Under the pieces are notes generated by a model. It saw nothing but the letters and a program-made list of their open reading frames with translations, had not been told where the DNA came from and ran no database searches. From Rebecca billardiae RCC1528 (lineage: Eukaryota; Haptophyta), in NCBI GenBank assembly GCA_965240325.2, contig OZ251231.1:62001-126000 (forward strand): a stretch of 64,000 nucleotides of DNA. The letters are read 5' to 3'. This document shows, in pieces, positions 31,706-41,352 of this stretch (its first letter is position 1; each line of letters starts with the position of its first letter). The position numbers and the translations under genes are program-made.

Positions 31706-32437
31706 TCCCAATAGGCTACAGAGGGCCGCGTGACACAGTCAGCGGCCTGTGTGCGCCACGGCAGGCGCGTCAGGCGGTCTGCCGTGCATGCGGAGCCTAT
31801 CTGCCTGTCTACTCAGAGTACTCTGATCCGAGTCGTCGGAGTCGAGGCCGACGCGGTCGCCGCCCGCCCGCCGGGCCTGCGCCGCCGCCGCCGCGGCGAC
31901 GCCGCCGCCGCCTCCTCTGCAGCAGCGTAGGCGATGGCAGCCTTGGCTGGGCGCGCTTGAGGTTGACGAGCAGCGGGACGACGAGGGCAGCTCGCTGGCG
32001 TCGCACGACACCTCGTGGCTGAGAGCGACGGCAGTGATGCAGCCGCGGCGTCCCCATGCGGGGTGACTCGGGCAGCGAGTCAGGCCGAGGATGTGACGAG
32101 GTCGAACCAGAGGCGGCTGTTTCCGGTGAGAGCGCAGCGATGATGATGGCGACTGACGACGCTAGCGCCGTTGTCAGGCCGTGCGCAATGGGCTAGTCAA
32201 CTAGCAACCCGTACAGCCATGCGCTGCCGCAGCATGGCGCCAGCTTATAAATACCGGGTAGCTAGTACTATCTGCATTGAGGTGATGAGTCCGGGGGCGT
32301 CGCACACCCGACTGACCTCCCGGACAGGGGCATTCGCCACCTTCGCCGAATGCGCCCAGCCTTCGCCGTTCGCCGATTCGGCGAATTCGGCGAATTGAAA
32401 ATTCGGCGATTCGCTTGCGCCCATCCCTGGCCCCACC
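31532..32437. mobile_element. hAT-like non-autonomous DNA transposon with 8-bp target duplication
   Basis: The element spans 31540-32429 (890 bp). It begins CAGGGATGGGC and ends GCCCATCCCTG, a perfect 11-bp terminal inverted repeat of the CAGNG type used by hAT elements. It is flanked by exact 8-bp copies of GCCCCACC (31532-31539 and 32430-32437), the TSD length of hAT. Just inside each end lie clustered, mirrored copies of a TTCGGCGAA-like motif: tandem GAATTCGCC at about 31587-31620 on the left, and GGCGAATTC at about 32378-32400 on the right. Such clusters suit subterminal transposase binding sites. The centre holds a (TA)n tract (31656-31702) and no transposase frame, so movement would depend on an enzyme from elsewhere. 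The perfect TSD suggests a fairly recent insertion. Confidence 0.9.
31656..31702. repeat. (TA)n microsatellite
   Basis: About 23 AT dinucleotides in an unbroken run inside the hAT-like element. It is one of several long TA tracts in the window (see 27714 and 60079). Confidence 0.95.
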
Positions 32438-33100
32438 GAGAGCTTTGGAGCTTGACGTACTGGGCTGGGACGGGTGGTTGCCGGAGTTGCCGCGCCAAAT
32501 CTTGCGTCGCGTGCGATGGCGCTTCCCGCCCGCGAGACGCCTCGTGATGAGGGCTTTCTCGCACCGAGCCCGACGCGCGACGGTGGATCGCGCGAGGCGG
32601 TCATCGTGCGCAGCGCATGATGCTATGGCCGGTGCGAGCTTTCGACGTGCACGTCGGGCGATGATCGCCCCAGGTCGCACGATCGTGTCGACGTGCCGAG
32701 CGTACCGCTCCAAACGCGTCGATTTAGCCCCCGTTCGACCTGCACGCGAGACGACGAGGGCAGCAATCGCGAATCGGGCGAAAACGCCGTTCGGGAATCC
32801 CCGCGCGATGTCCGCGCCGGCGTTGGATTTGGCGCGCGCGGCCCACGCGCTCCGCGCCATGCGGAAGATGGTTTTCGGCCGAGCGTCCCCAGTGGGAGCT
32901 GCGAGGGCGCCCGGTAGTGAGCGAAGCGATTTTCTTTTCTCTTCGAGGCGATTTTCTTTTTTCTTTTTCTTTTTCTTATCTTTTTCCCGGGCACTACAAG
33001 GGGCGGACCTACGGCCCGCCATACGTATATGATTCAGAGGTTCAGACCCTCCTGGAGTCATCAGTGTGAATGCCTGAGGCACTCATGGAGTCGCGGGCCG
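32438..33100. other. Intergenic, no supported gene
   Basis: Both strands carry long open frames, but their Arg/Ala-rich composition and mixed third positions look like shadows. A polypyrimidine block (TTTTCTTTTTTC-type, about 32935-32982) lies near the right side. No transposon ends or RNA genes were recognised. Confidence 0.35.
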
Positions 33101-33668
33101 TCAGCAGTGGGGGCCTACGGCGGAGCAGATTGAAACGTAGGTATCGTTCGGCGCCCGGTATCCCGTGAAGTTGGCAGCCAAGTGAGCGCCATCTGGACCC
33201 ACGCTATCGATCCACGCGTTCGACGAGTGCCCACCGTTTCGACCCACGAGCACAGCCTCGTCAATCCCGTCTCCTGTGACGGCCGTAGACAATGTAAAAA
33301 AGGCCGCGGGAGGCTCGGCGTCGGCCGCTGCAGGGTCCACCTGTGGCGGCCAGAGGTGGTCGGTGGACAACGGCGCGGTGCGCGTCTCAGACGGGCCATT
33401 CTGCAGCGCAGGGGTGACGCGTTTGCGAGTCATGTCGTATCGGACGCAGCGTAGCGCGTACAAGGGTCACTTTACAGTCGTAGTGAGTGGCGGTGTAAAG
33501 GTTGGCCGTGCCACTCATCTTGAAGTCGACCGTGGCCCCCGCCTGGATCGTGTCGGGCATGTCCATTGAGACAGAGTCTCCGCAGGTGCTGGTGCCTTTC
33601 AACGTCGTGGGAGTGTAGTTGATGAGGTGCACGTCTGTCACAAACGGCATGGGGTAGGCCTTCATCAT
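33101..33668 (-). CDS. Possible two-exon gene, unknown product
   Basis: I do not recognise this protein. Two minus-strand frames with protein-like composition overlap: 33668-33462 (MMKAYPMPFVTDVHLINYTP..., MSGTANLYTATHYDCKVTL) and 33400-33101 (NGPSETRTAPLS..., ending CSAVGPHC). A 61-bp intron (33401-33461) starting GTACGC and ending CTGCAG joins them in phase 0 to give 168 residues. Thr/Asn/Cys-rich composition with several N-x-T/S sites suggests a secreted or surface protein, but no leader is seen, so an upstream exon may be missing. Codon use is less GC-biased than in the neighbours and the intron is shorter, which could mean transfer, relaxed constraint or a wrong model. Confidence 0.42.
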
Positions 33669-33929
33669 GGTCGTCGTCAACAGGTAAGCCGCGTGGACGA
33701 CCGAGGCACGCCTTGCGGCTTGCCGCGCGCGCGATCGGGGGTGGTTTTGGAGTCAAGGCCGCTCCGGCTGGCTCTCAATCTCGTCCCGATCTCCCGAGCG
33801 ATCGCGTCCGAGCGGCAGTCGGCGCGGGCGGCGAGCTCGGGAGCCGCTGCTTGCTGCCCACCGTTGGCAGCGCAGCGCGCCGACCACCCACGCCGGCGCG
33901 CGGCGCGCGCGCGCGAGCGAGAGGGAGCG
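33669..33929. other. Intergenic between divergent genes
   Basis: The 261 bp should contain the promoter and leader of the plus-strand gene at 33930 and, if real, that of the minus-strand gene. No clear motif was seen. Confidence 0.35.
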
Positions 33930-35209
33930 ATGCAGTCGCTGCACGACCAGGTGCGTGCGCACGCGCGCGCCGGGGGCGCTCGGCCGCGCGCCATCCTCGC
34001 CCGCGCCGCCGCGCGCCCACACGCGCGCGCGCCCGTGCCGCGCCGCGCGCCGCGCGCTTGGCGCGCAGGAGCGCATCAACCACAGCGTGAACGAGCTGTC
34101 GGCGAAGCTGCTCGAGGGCTGCAAGCTGCTCTCGGAGAGCTGCCCCGAGACCAATGTGCCGCTCGTCCTCACCAAGGACGGCCGCATGTTCTCCGTCGGC
34201 AACCAGAAGTACTACCGCAGGGACGGAGGCAGGCTGGTCGTGGACGAGTCGGGTGCGCCCGCGCTGCCGCTCTCGCCGCACCGGCACGCGGCGCCGCCGG
34301 GCGCGGGGTCGGAGGCGGGCGGGATGTGCGGCATGTACACCATGCACCCGTCCGCGCCGAGCTACGCCGCGCCCGTCGCGCCGCCCGACGCGCCCGTCGG
34401 CCGGCACGCGCCGGCGCTCGGCCTGCCGACCGCGAATGGAGGCGGCGCGGAGGCGCACGGCGCGGCGGCACGCGGCGGGCCGAGCGCGAACTACTCCTCC
34501 TCCGTCGCGCAGAAGCTCCTCGAGGGCTGGCAGCTCCTCGCGGACTCGTGCCCGGAGACCAACGTGCCGCTGGTGCAGTCGCGCGACGGGCTGCACATCC
34601 TGAGCGTGGGCACAGGGAAGAGCTACGCGCGCGACGCGGCGACGGGCGCGCTGCACGAGGTGAGCGGCGGCGGGGGCGTCGGCGCGGCCGCCGCGCCGCC
34701 CGCGCAGTACCACCACCAGCACCCGCCGTCGCCCTACCAGCCAACGCCGCAGCCGCCGTCGCAGCAGCAGCCGCCGCCGCAGCAGCCGCCGCCGCCGCAG
34801 TCATCGTTTCAGCTGCAGCCGTCGCCGGGCGGCGCGCTCAGCGCTGTGCCCACGCCGCACGCGGCGCGCGCGCCCGCCGCAGGGGCCGCCGCGGGCCCGA
34901 CGTCCGCCGCGGGCCGGCTGCACACCGCGAGCCAGACACTCGTGCGCGCGCGCGCACGCGCCGCCGCGCGCACCGCGCAACCGCGCGCGCTGCCCTCGCC
35001 GCGCGCTCAGCCGCGCCGCGCGCGCCACGGCCGCGCGCCTGGCGGTATGCCTTGCGCAGGACGTGCTGTATGCCAAGCTGCACGCGGCGCAGGCGGCGCT
35101 GGGCGCCACGGCCGATCTGCAGGGGGCGCGGCCGCTCGTCGTCGCCACGCACGAGATCGCCGCCGCCATCGGCGCCGTGCAGGCACTGCTGGCGGCGCAG
35201 CCGAGCTGA
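33930..35209 (+). CDS. Protein with two p27-autoantigen-like (ZNRD2/SSSCA1) domains, three exons
   Basis: Exons: 33930-33950 (seven codons, MQSLHDQ), 34069-34941 and 35060-35209. Introns are both exactly 118 nt, both begin GTGCG, both phase 0. The product is 347 residues. Two copies of one unit are present: KLLEGCKLLSESCPETNVPL with KDGRMFSVG (about 18-47), and KLLEGWQLLADSCPETNVPL with RDGLHILSVG (about 155-185). The arrangement matches the Sjogren/scleroderma autoantigen p27 family, but three of the four zinc-binding cysteines of each copy are replaced, so the unit probably folds without zinc. A long Pro/Gln-rich linker leads to a C-terminal helical region (DVLYAKLHAAQAALGATADL). A protein-binding role is inference. 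Confidence 0.68.
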
Positions 35210-36545
35210 TCCGAACGCCGCCCGCAGGCCTCGCGCGCCGGCGCCGGGGCGCGAGAGGAGTTTGCGCAGCAGGGCCTGCGCTGCGCCCGCGCTCGGAGCC
35301 CGAGGGCGCTGGCAGCGCAGGTCGCGTCGTCCCTGGATGCGATGAGTCACCGTGAACCGCACTGTGACTGTCCTGGCAGACCGGCGGGCCGCACCGCCGT
35401 TCGGCCACGCCCACGGGCACGGCGGCAGCTGCCCACGGCCACGCCCACGGGCACGGAGACTAGAGAGTGAGCTAGACCAGACCGTCCGCGTCTGCGTGAG
35501 CCTGTCACAGTGTCACACTCGCACTCACAGCGCAGCAGCCGCCGCGGCTTCACTCAACACTACTTAGAGTAGTGCACCGTTACCAAGACAGGGACTTATA
35601 TTATAAATATATATATAACTACGCTATATTGTCGTCAAGAAATATTCGTCGGATTACTCTAGTTTGACTTTGTGTCAACTCTTCGTGACATAATAATCCG
35701 TCTTTTCGCACTCCGCTAGCTGTTGATCGAATCATCGCTATATAACCCTAACCCTAACCCTAATCATCGCTCCGCCATCCAGCTCGACATCCGCAGCAGC
35801 ACTGCGCCAAGTTTACTTCCCACTTTGGCATTTTGCACCTTTGACACATCGGACATTCATGCTGATGCAGCAAAGCTCACGTCCGAACAGTCTCACTCTT
35901 CCCTTTCGATTTTATTCATCGTCTTTGTCGATTATATACCTTGCATACCACGTCGTTAATATACCTTGGGCCTCCAAGTTTTGCCCAGCATTAATCGTCA
36001 CGACTTTCCAGCTTCTTTTTCTTCGAGTCATTTCTCGCACTTCATTTGAATTTGTTCGGTCTTTCTCTCGGGCATGCCTACCACACCCGAGCTCTCGACC
36101 TTACCGAAGGACCTCCCTATTTGATTCGGTCAAGAAGCTTATTCCGCCGGACAATTCCTACTCGTCACGTACATTCACGACGAATGCCGAGAATCTATCT
36201 GGTTCACCGTTCGTCAACGTTCCCGAACGGCTTACGGCGCTTACGCGCAATTTCCCGTTGTTGCGCACGTCAATTCGTCAGTTTTGTGCACACCTGCTTT
36301 TCAGCATAGACGGTTTGCACCTTCCCGCGCCCACCAGATGCAGCGTGTGGGCACTTCGCCTTGCCTTATTTTCGCCTTTTTGCCTCCCGAGCGACCGCGA
36401 GGTCCATCACCGCCCGTCCGCGTCGTCGCCGACGCTGTCACGTGCCTGACGCGCGCGCTAAACGTCAAACGAGTATCTGACAAGTATACATAAGCTAACG
36501 TGGTGCACGACGGATATGGTGCTATAACATCATCAGCATTATTCC
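35210..36545. other. Intergenic, AT-richer block with telomere-type repeat
   Basis: The composition drops sharply after 35560. The stretch 35580-36480 is near 45-50% GC, unlike anything else nearby, and begins close to a short CCCTAA array. A 202-codon plus-strand frame at 35841-36449 is Phe/Ser/Leu-rich without a recognisable domain and is not called as a gene. It could be DNA captured from another location. Confidence 0.4.
35746..35763. repeat. Interstitial telomere-type repeat, three CCCTAA units
   Basis: Three perfect head-to-tail CCCTAA units (TTAGGG type) lie at the left side of a compositionally distinct block. Short internal arrays like this usually come from telomerase-assisted break repair or old fusions. 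Chance is possible for three units. Confidence 0.75.
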
Positions 36546-38596
36546 TACACAGTGAACAAAAACGGGATTATCGTTACCGTAACCCGTCCGAGGCGTCCGA
36601 CACGAGCCGATTTTCGGGGAAATTCTCGCGCGGGCCGCACGAGCGCACAGACGACGCTACGGTGGTCGCGCAGGCGCCTGGCGAGTGCCCCGGGCATGGG
36701 ACTGCAACATCCCACCCAGCCTCCCCATCCCTCCGCCCCTCTCTGCCTCGCCGGGTTGCACGCGGCTGGCCGGTCACGTAGCTCGTGGTGAGCCATTCGT
36801 GAGCGTGGAGCCCTGCTGCTCAGTGCGGCGATGCAGCGAGGCGAAGCGGCGCGTAAGATGGCGCATCTTACTCCGAATGCAGTCTGCTGCCAGCACAGCC
36901 GCCCTCGCCGGAGTGCCTGGTCGTCACCTTCGTTGTGTGCACCTGTCGCGCGCTGCTGTGAACAAGCGAAGTCTCAGGCCTCCCCGGAGCCATTCAAACA
37001 CGCTCGTCCTCGACGAGGCGTGCGCGAGGCACCGCGCGAGCGCAGGAGCGGCCCTTCCTAGCATACTCCTGCACGGCCATCCACCTCGCCACAGCCTGCC
37101 ATGTCACACTCCTCCCCGCACGCAGTGCTCGCATGCCGCGTGCAAGTCGGTCGACTGTAACCTGGTAGGAGGGTGCACAGAAATATTCGACTGCGAGGAG
37201 ACGGCAGCGAGCCCACGCGCGCGGCGCCGTCCCACGCTTCATTGTGCTGTTCTAGACCAGTCGCGCGCCCGCGGCACCGCGCCCGCCATCTCCGCGTCGC
37301 GTGCCAGTCCACGCCGCGCGCGTTATGGCTCTCGACGTGTGCGTCAAGGGCGTCGTGCGTCCGATTCGTACCCGCATGTATTCAACAAATACGACAAATC
37401 GCTGAGCTGAACGCACCTCGTCGCGCGATGGCATGGTCGCGCTGTGTGGCGTCGCTCGCCGCAGGAAATTCGGTACGCGACGAGAGCACGGCGCACGCGC
37501 TCGGCGCGGCGTGGGAGGCGGGGCGGTGGTGTCCTCGAGCCATCCCGCCCGCGCCGCGGTGCGCCAGCCGCCACCTCGCCGCGCCGTGGCCCATGCCGCG
37601 CGGCAGGTGTCGACCAGATCGACCTTGCCGCCCAAAAGAGGGCCGCACCGGAAATTCTGTATTTGTTGAATACAGACTTACCCACGTGCCCGCGATGCGG
37701 CGGCGCCTGTGGCGGCGGCGTGGTGCGGCGGCGGCGGCGCGGGCAGCCTGACGGGCCAGATAGGGCGCGCCAGGTCGGGGCGATCGTGATGGGATGGTTC
37801 CATACGCATCAGTGCGTGCTCCTGTGCATCCCAAGAGCGCGCTGGGCGCCCTCTCTCGCGCCTATGCCCATCCCACGCGGTCTGAGAAGCCTCTGTTTGG
37901 ACACCGTTGGCTGCGCGCTCGGTCGTGGCTGCCCGGCGGGTCGGAGAGGTCGAGGCGAGCCGGGTCGTTCGCGACGGACGATGCCTATGGGTCATGGCGA
38001 GTGCCAGCACGCAGCTCGGGCGCGCGCCCGGCGCCTCCTCGCCGCGCTACATCCACACCAAGATCTGGCCCAAAAACAGGCTTCAAGAGCGAAAGTCAGT
38101 CTGGGAGCTGCTCAGGCCGCTGTGTGCGGTTTGGCGGCGTACAAACTTGTGGAGCGGGTGCCCACATGGGTTGAGCACAATGCTATAGAACGTTTTTCCG
38201 CGAAACACCACTTCCTCGCCTCTCCGCGCGCGTGCCGCGCGGCCCCCGTGAAGTCATCTTAACAGCTCACGTGTGGCCGCCCGTGGAGCGAGGGTGGGCG
38301 AGGAGGGGCGGGCGAGGGTGACGCCGCCCCGGGGAACCGCCTTGGTAAGCCGGCCGACGCCTCGCAGCCCCCCTCGCGGCAAAAATGCGCGCACGCCCGC
38401 CGCTCGGAGCGCGCCATCGATTCGAATGGGCGTGCGCACGAACGACCATGCTCAAACGGGCTTCGGCCCGATCTTTCTCCACTGTGGCGGCGCGAAGTGC
38501 CGCGAACGGGGCATGAAAAAAATTCCAGCGCATCCCCACTGGGCGGAAGCGCGGACGGGTTACGGTAACGCCGAAAATCGATTTCTTTACTGTGTA
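36546..38596. mobile_element. TA-flanked DNA transposon-like element, about 2.05 kb
   Basis: The element runs 36548-38594 between TA dinucleotides (36546-36547 and 38595-38596). The ends are 43-bp imperfect inverted repeats of identical length (36548-36590 and 38552-38594). Both start CACAGT and share an exact inner block CGTTACCGTAACCCGTCCG. A TA target and CA(C)AGT-like ends are the pattern of Tc1/mariner-type elements. No DDE/D transposase frame is recognisable, so it is non-autonomous or decayed. A second, smaller inverted repeat (37377-37392 and 37659-37674) lies inside and may be a nested element. Confidence 0.65.
37377..37674. mobile_element. Nested MITE-like element with 16-bp inverted repeats
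   Basis: TGTATTCAACAAATAC at 37377-37392 is perfectly inverted at 37659-37674, enclosing 298 bp. The AT-rich ends contrast with the GC-rich surroundings. I could not find a matching target duplication, so the boundaries are provisional. Confidence 0.5.
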
Positions 38597-38915
38597 TATT
38601 CCTCCGATCAGCGCAAACGATGAACGTTACTCAATGAGTCCGAGTCCGGATTAAAATTAAAACGTTTTGTTATTATGACCGCGTTCCGCGGTCCTTTTCC
38701 GTAGAACGAACGTAGTTCGGGGCCCGCGGTGGCGGTGCACCCTCCGTCGCGCAGTCGTCTAACTCTATTCAATTTCACTATTGTCCGATTCGGACAGACC
38801 TGAGGCTGAGAGTGAGACCAGTAATGGCACGGTTGGCATGCCCGTACAACTACTGATGTAACGATTTTTTTCCGGCGGCGCTACCATCGGCGACGGCTTC
38901 ATGGGCGGTGACAGC

Positions 38916-38975
38916 TGGCGGGCGTCAATCTCGCCTGCCTGAGCTGTGTGCGTCTCTTATTCTTAGTAAACTGTA
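38916..38975. repeat. Dispersed 60-bp repeat, copy 1
   Basis: The 60 bp starting TGGCGGGCGTCAATCTCGCC and ending TTAGTAAACTGTA are identical to 54992-55051. The last two-thirds recurs at 59731-59775. Such an abrupt shared end suggests a transposon terminus or other mobile unit; see the palindromic copy at 55002-55099. Confidence 0.9.
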
Positions 38976-39094
38976 GCAGTAGACTCCAGCGGCGCGCCGC
39001 CGCCTCGGCCGCGCCGGGCCGCCGGGGCGCCCGGGGCCGGGCGGGCCCAGTCGCAGCCGCCGCCGCGGCGCCGATATTGTGTACAGGCGGATGC

Positions 39095-39425
39095 GACGAG
39101 GCGTGATCGACGCATGAGCGCGACTCCACGTGCACGCCAGGCCACGCGGAGCAGACAGCCAGGGAGCACGGTGCGGGGCCGCGGATTCGTTCGGGCCGCT
39201 GCGCCTGCTGCTGACCGCGCTGTCCCGTCACCGCGCGCCGGCAGCGGCCACGGGATAGATGATTTGCACTGGTCCGAGTAGGGTTCGACCAGCGCCTGCG
39301 CGACGGCCGACAGGCGGGCGCGAGGCGTGATCGACGCATGAGCGCAACTCTACGTGCACGCCAGGCCACGCGGAGCTGACAGCCAGGGAGCACGGTGCCG
39401 CGGTGCGAGGCGAGGCCGCGGATTC
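39095..39425. repeat. Diverged direct duplication, period 224 bp
   Basis: Both copies contain GCGTGATCGACGCATGAGCG, followed by ACGTGCACGCCAGGCCACGC, then CAGCCAGGGAGCACGGTG, with scattered substitutions and a small insertion in the second copy. An old local duplication. Confidence 0.85.
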
Positions 39426-40247
39426 GAGCCGAGCAGCCACAGCACCGGTGCCTTCGCGCGCGCCGCGCGTGGACCGGGTGACACACCTCGGTCAGGCTCG
39501 GCACGCGTCGCAGAGGCACGGCCAGCTCTGGGAGCGTCGCGCACCACCGTCGCCCGCGCTGCTCGTCCTCCTATGTCCGTCCGTCCAGCGCTAGACAGAC
39601 TTGCCGGCTGGCGGGCTGATGACCCAGCCATTTCAACTTTCATGCAAGCATGCCGCTCTGCGCATCGATGGGACACGCGTGCGGAGGCGCGTGGCGGCGC
39701 ACTCGAGGTGAGCAGGGCGCGAGGGGAAGACTGACGTCCGCGGGACCCCGCCACCACTGCCCGCTGCCCAGGCGCCGTGTGTCACGGCAGCGTACAGACA
39801 GTACCGTCGCCTGCTCGGTTAGTCCGTCTTCCGTGGGAGACCCCGGGAAGGCATGACGAGGGGGGCGCGTGGTGAAGTCGGAGACTCAGATGTCGATCAG
39901 TCCGCCATCAGGCGCCGCTGCCCCCGTGCTTGCGAGAGCCCGAAAGGGCGGCTCGGGCCTGCCGCGGCCGGTCGCGGGCGGCACGCGCGGTGCACGATTC
40001 CGCGCGCAGGCATCGATGATCGATCGATAGGGCGGCGGGGGCGCGCGGGGTTCAGAGTGAGCGGGGCACGAACGCGATGTCGACGGCCGTCGGGGCCCAC
40101 CACAGCCGCGCGCTCCAGACGCCACTCGCCGCGCGCACCTCGTGAGACGTGCTCGGCATCATGTCCACGTGAGCGGCAAAAAAGTGGCCTCGAGCCTGCT
40201 CAGGCCTGCTCTGAAAGTGCGCACAACTGGCTCGCCAGAGGGCAAAA

Positions 40248-40520
40248 CATTATAATGTATGAAAACGAAGCGGTGCAAATGATGTTCTCCAGTATAGTGG
40301 ATACGACCCCGACGAAGCGATTTTATGCCTGCGTGAACCATACATATGAATACGAAGCGCGGTGCATTATAATGTATGAAAACGAAGCGGTGCAAATGAT
40401 GTTCTCCAGTATAGTGGATACGACCCCGACGAAGCGATTTTATGCCTGCGTGAACCATACATATGAATACGAAGCGCGGTGCAAATGTTCTCCAGTAGTG
40501 AATACGACCCAGACGAAGCC
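40248..40520. repeat. 117-bp tandem duplication plus partial third unit
   Basis: Two perfect 117-bp units (40248-40364 and 40365-40481) are followed by a degenerate partial copy. Each unit is AT-richer than its surroundings and contains ATTATAATGTATGAAAACG and TGAACCATACATATGAATAC. The period is a multiple of three, so the overlapping plus-strand frame stays open, but no protein family is recognised. Perfect identity points to a recent duplication. Confidence 0.92.
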
Positions 40521-40940
40521 AATATATATCGGTTGGTTACTTCGCTGATCCCGTAAGGACGTGCAAAAATAGCCTCAAAGAAGCTGACGCTTGTATTGGA
40601 CTTGTAACCGTCCTACTTCACACAGAAGTGAACTCTCAACTCTCACGCCCGGCCGTCCACGATTGATTAGGGGAATGTCGTGGACGCGGTTTTTTTCTCC
40701 GTGATGCATCTGTAGAGAGGGTCTCAAAATTCGAAACTCGGTCTCCGCCAGCCCTAAAAATCGGCCCCCGCGTCCCTTTTTCTTGATCAAAGATCTTTTT
40801 GAAACGTGGTTCCGGCCCGCTGGTGCGGGCTCCACGCTGCGCGCTCCGCCCTGCACCGCGGGCCATAATAATAAAATGTGATACAGCAGATACAGCTACG
40901 CGACGTCCCCGTACAGCGTACTATAGGCTGACCCGTAAGC

Positions 40941-41352
40941 AGGGCCGTTCTTCACCCCGCCGCGAGCGATTCGGCGAAATTCGGCGAGTGCATTTCTTGT
41001 AATTGGGCCGCCATGGATTCGCCGAATCGCCGACCCGGCGACCCCTGTTTGCAAATTCGCCGAACCCACAAAACAGGGGCCTGCGGCGTGGGTTCGGCGA
41101 AAGTTGAGTTTACGAATCCGTATTCACGTCCCAACTTTCGTCGAATCGGTCGAGATCCTATTGAGATCGATGGTCCGTCGATTTTGGGCGCGGCGCTAGA
41201 GTTTTTTCTCCTCGCGATCCAAACACAATCTGAATCAATTTCTGAATCCGAATCGAGCAAGGGGGCTCAAGAACGGCCCCTTGGCGAGCGCCTCCGAAAA
41301 TCGATTCGCCGAACTTCGTTGAATTTTTCGCGGCGGGGTGAAGAACGGCCCT
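40941..41352. mobile_element. MITE-like element with perfect 25-bp terminal inverted repeats
   Basis: Left end 40941-40965 (AGGGCCGTTCTTCACCCC and 7 more bases) is perfectly inverted at 41328-41352, enclosing 412 bp. Including the preceding C, the left end reads CAGGG, as in the hAT-like element at 31540. The interior has several TTCGGCGAA/TTCGCCGAA motifs like that element, so the two may share a transposase. The target duplication is not clear: the flanks share only TAAG. No coding frame. Confidence 0.75.

Larger units (their letters stand above)
38597..40940. other. Gene-poor 2.3 kb with direct repeats
   Basis: No gene is supported. The segment contains one copy of a dispersed 60-bp repeat (38916-38975), a diverged direct repeat with a 224-bp period (39095-39190 and 39319-39425) and a 117-bp tandem duplication (40248-40481). 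The rest is unremarkable. Confidence 0.5.

Noticed and set aside
35841-36449. 202-codon plus-strand frame in the AT-richer block
   Set aside because: No recognisable domain, no GC3 bias and a Phe/Ser composition expected from pyrimidine-rich DNA. Not called as a gene.
38916-38975. Resemblance of GTCTCTTAT in the dispersed repeat to a Tn5 end, which would suggest a library artefact
   Set aside because: Only nine bases match; the rest differs, and the unit recurs at three separate loci in different contexts.
40248-40548. Repeat-containing protein gene across the 117-bp tandem units
   Set aside because: The frame has no supported start, mixed third positions and no homologous domain; the in-phase period is probably chance.
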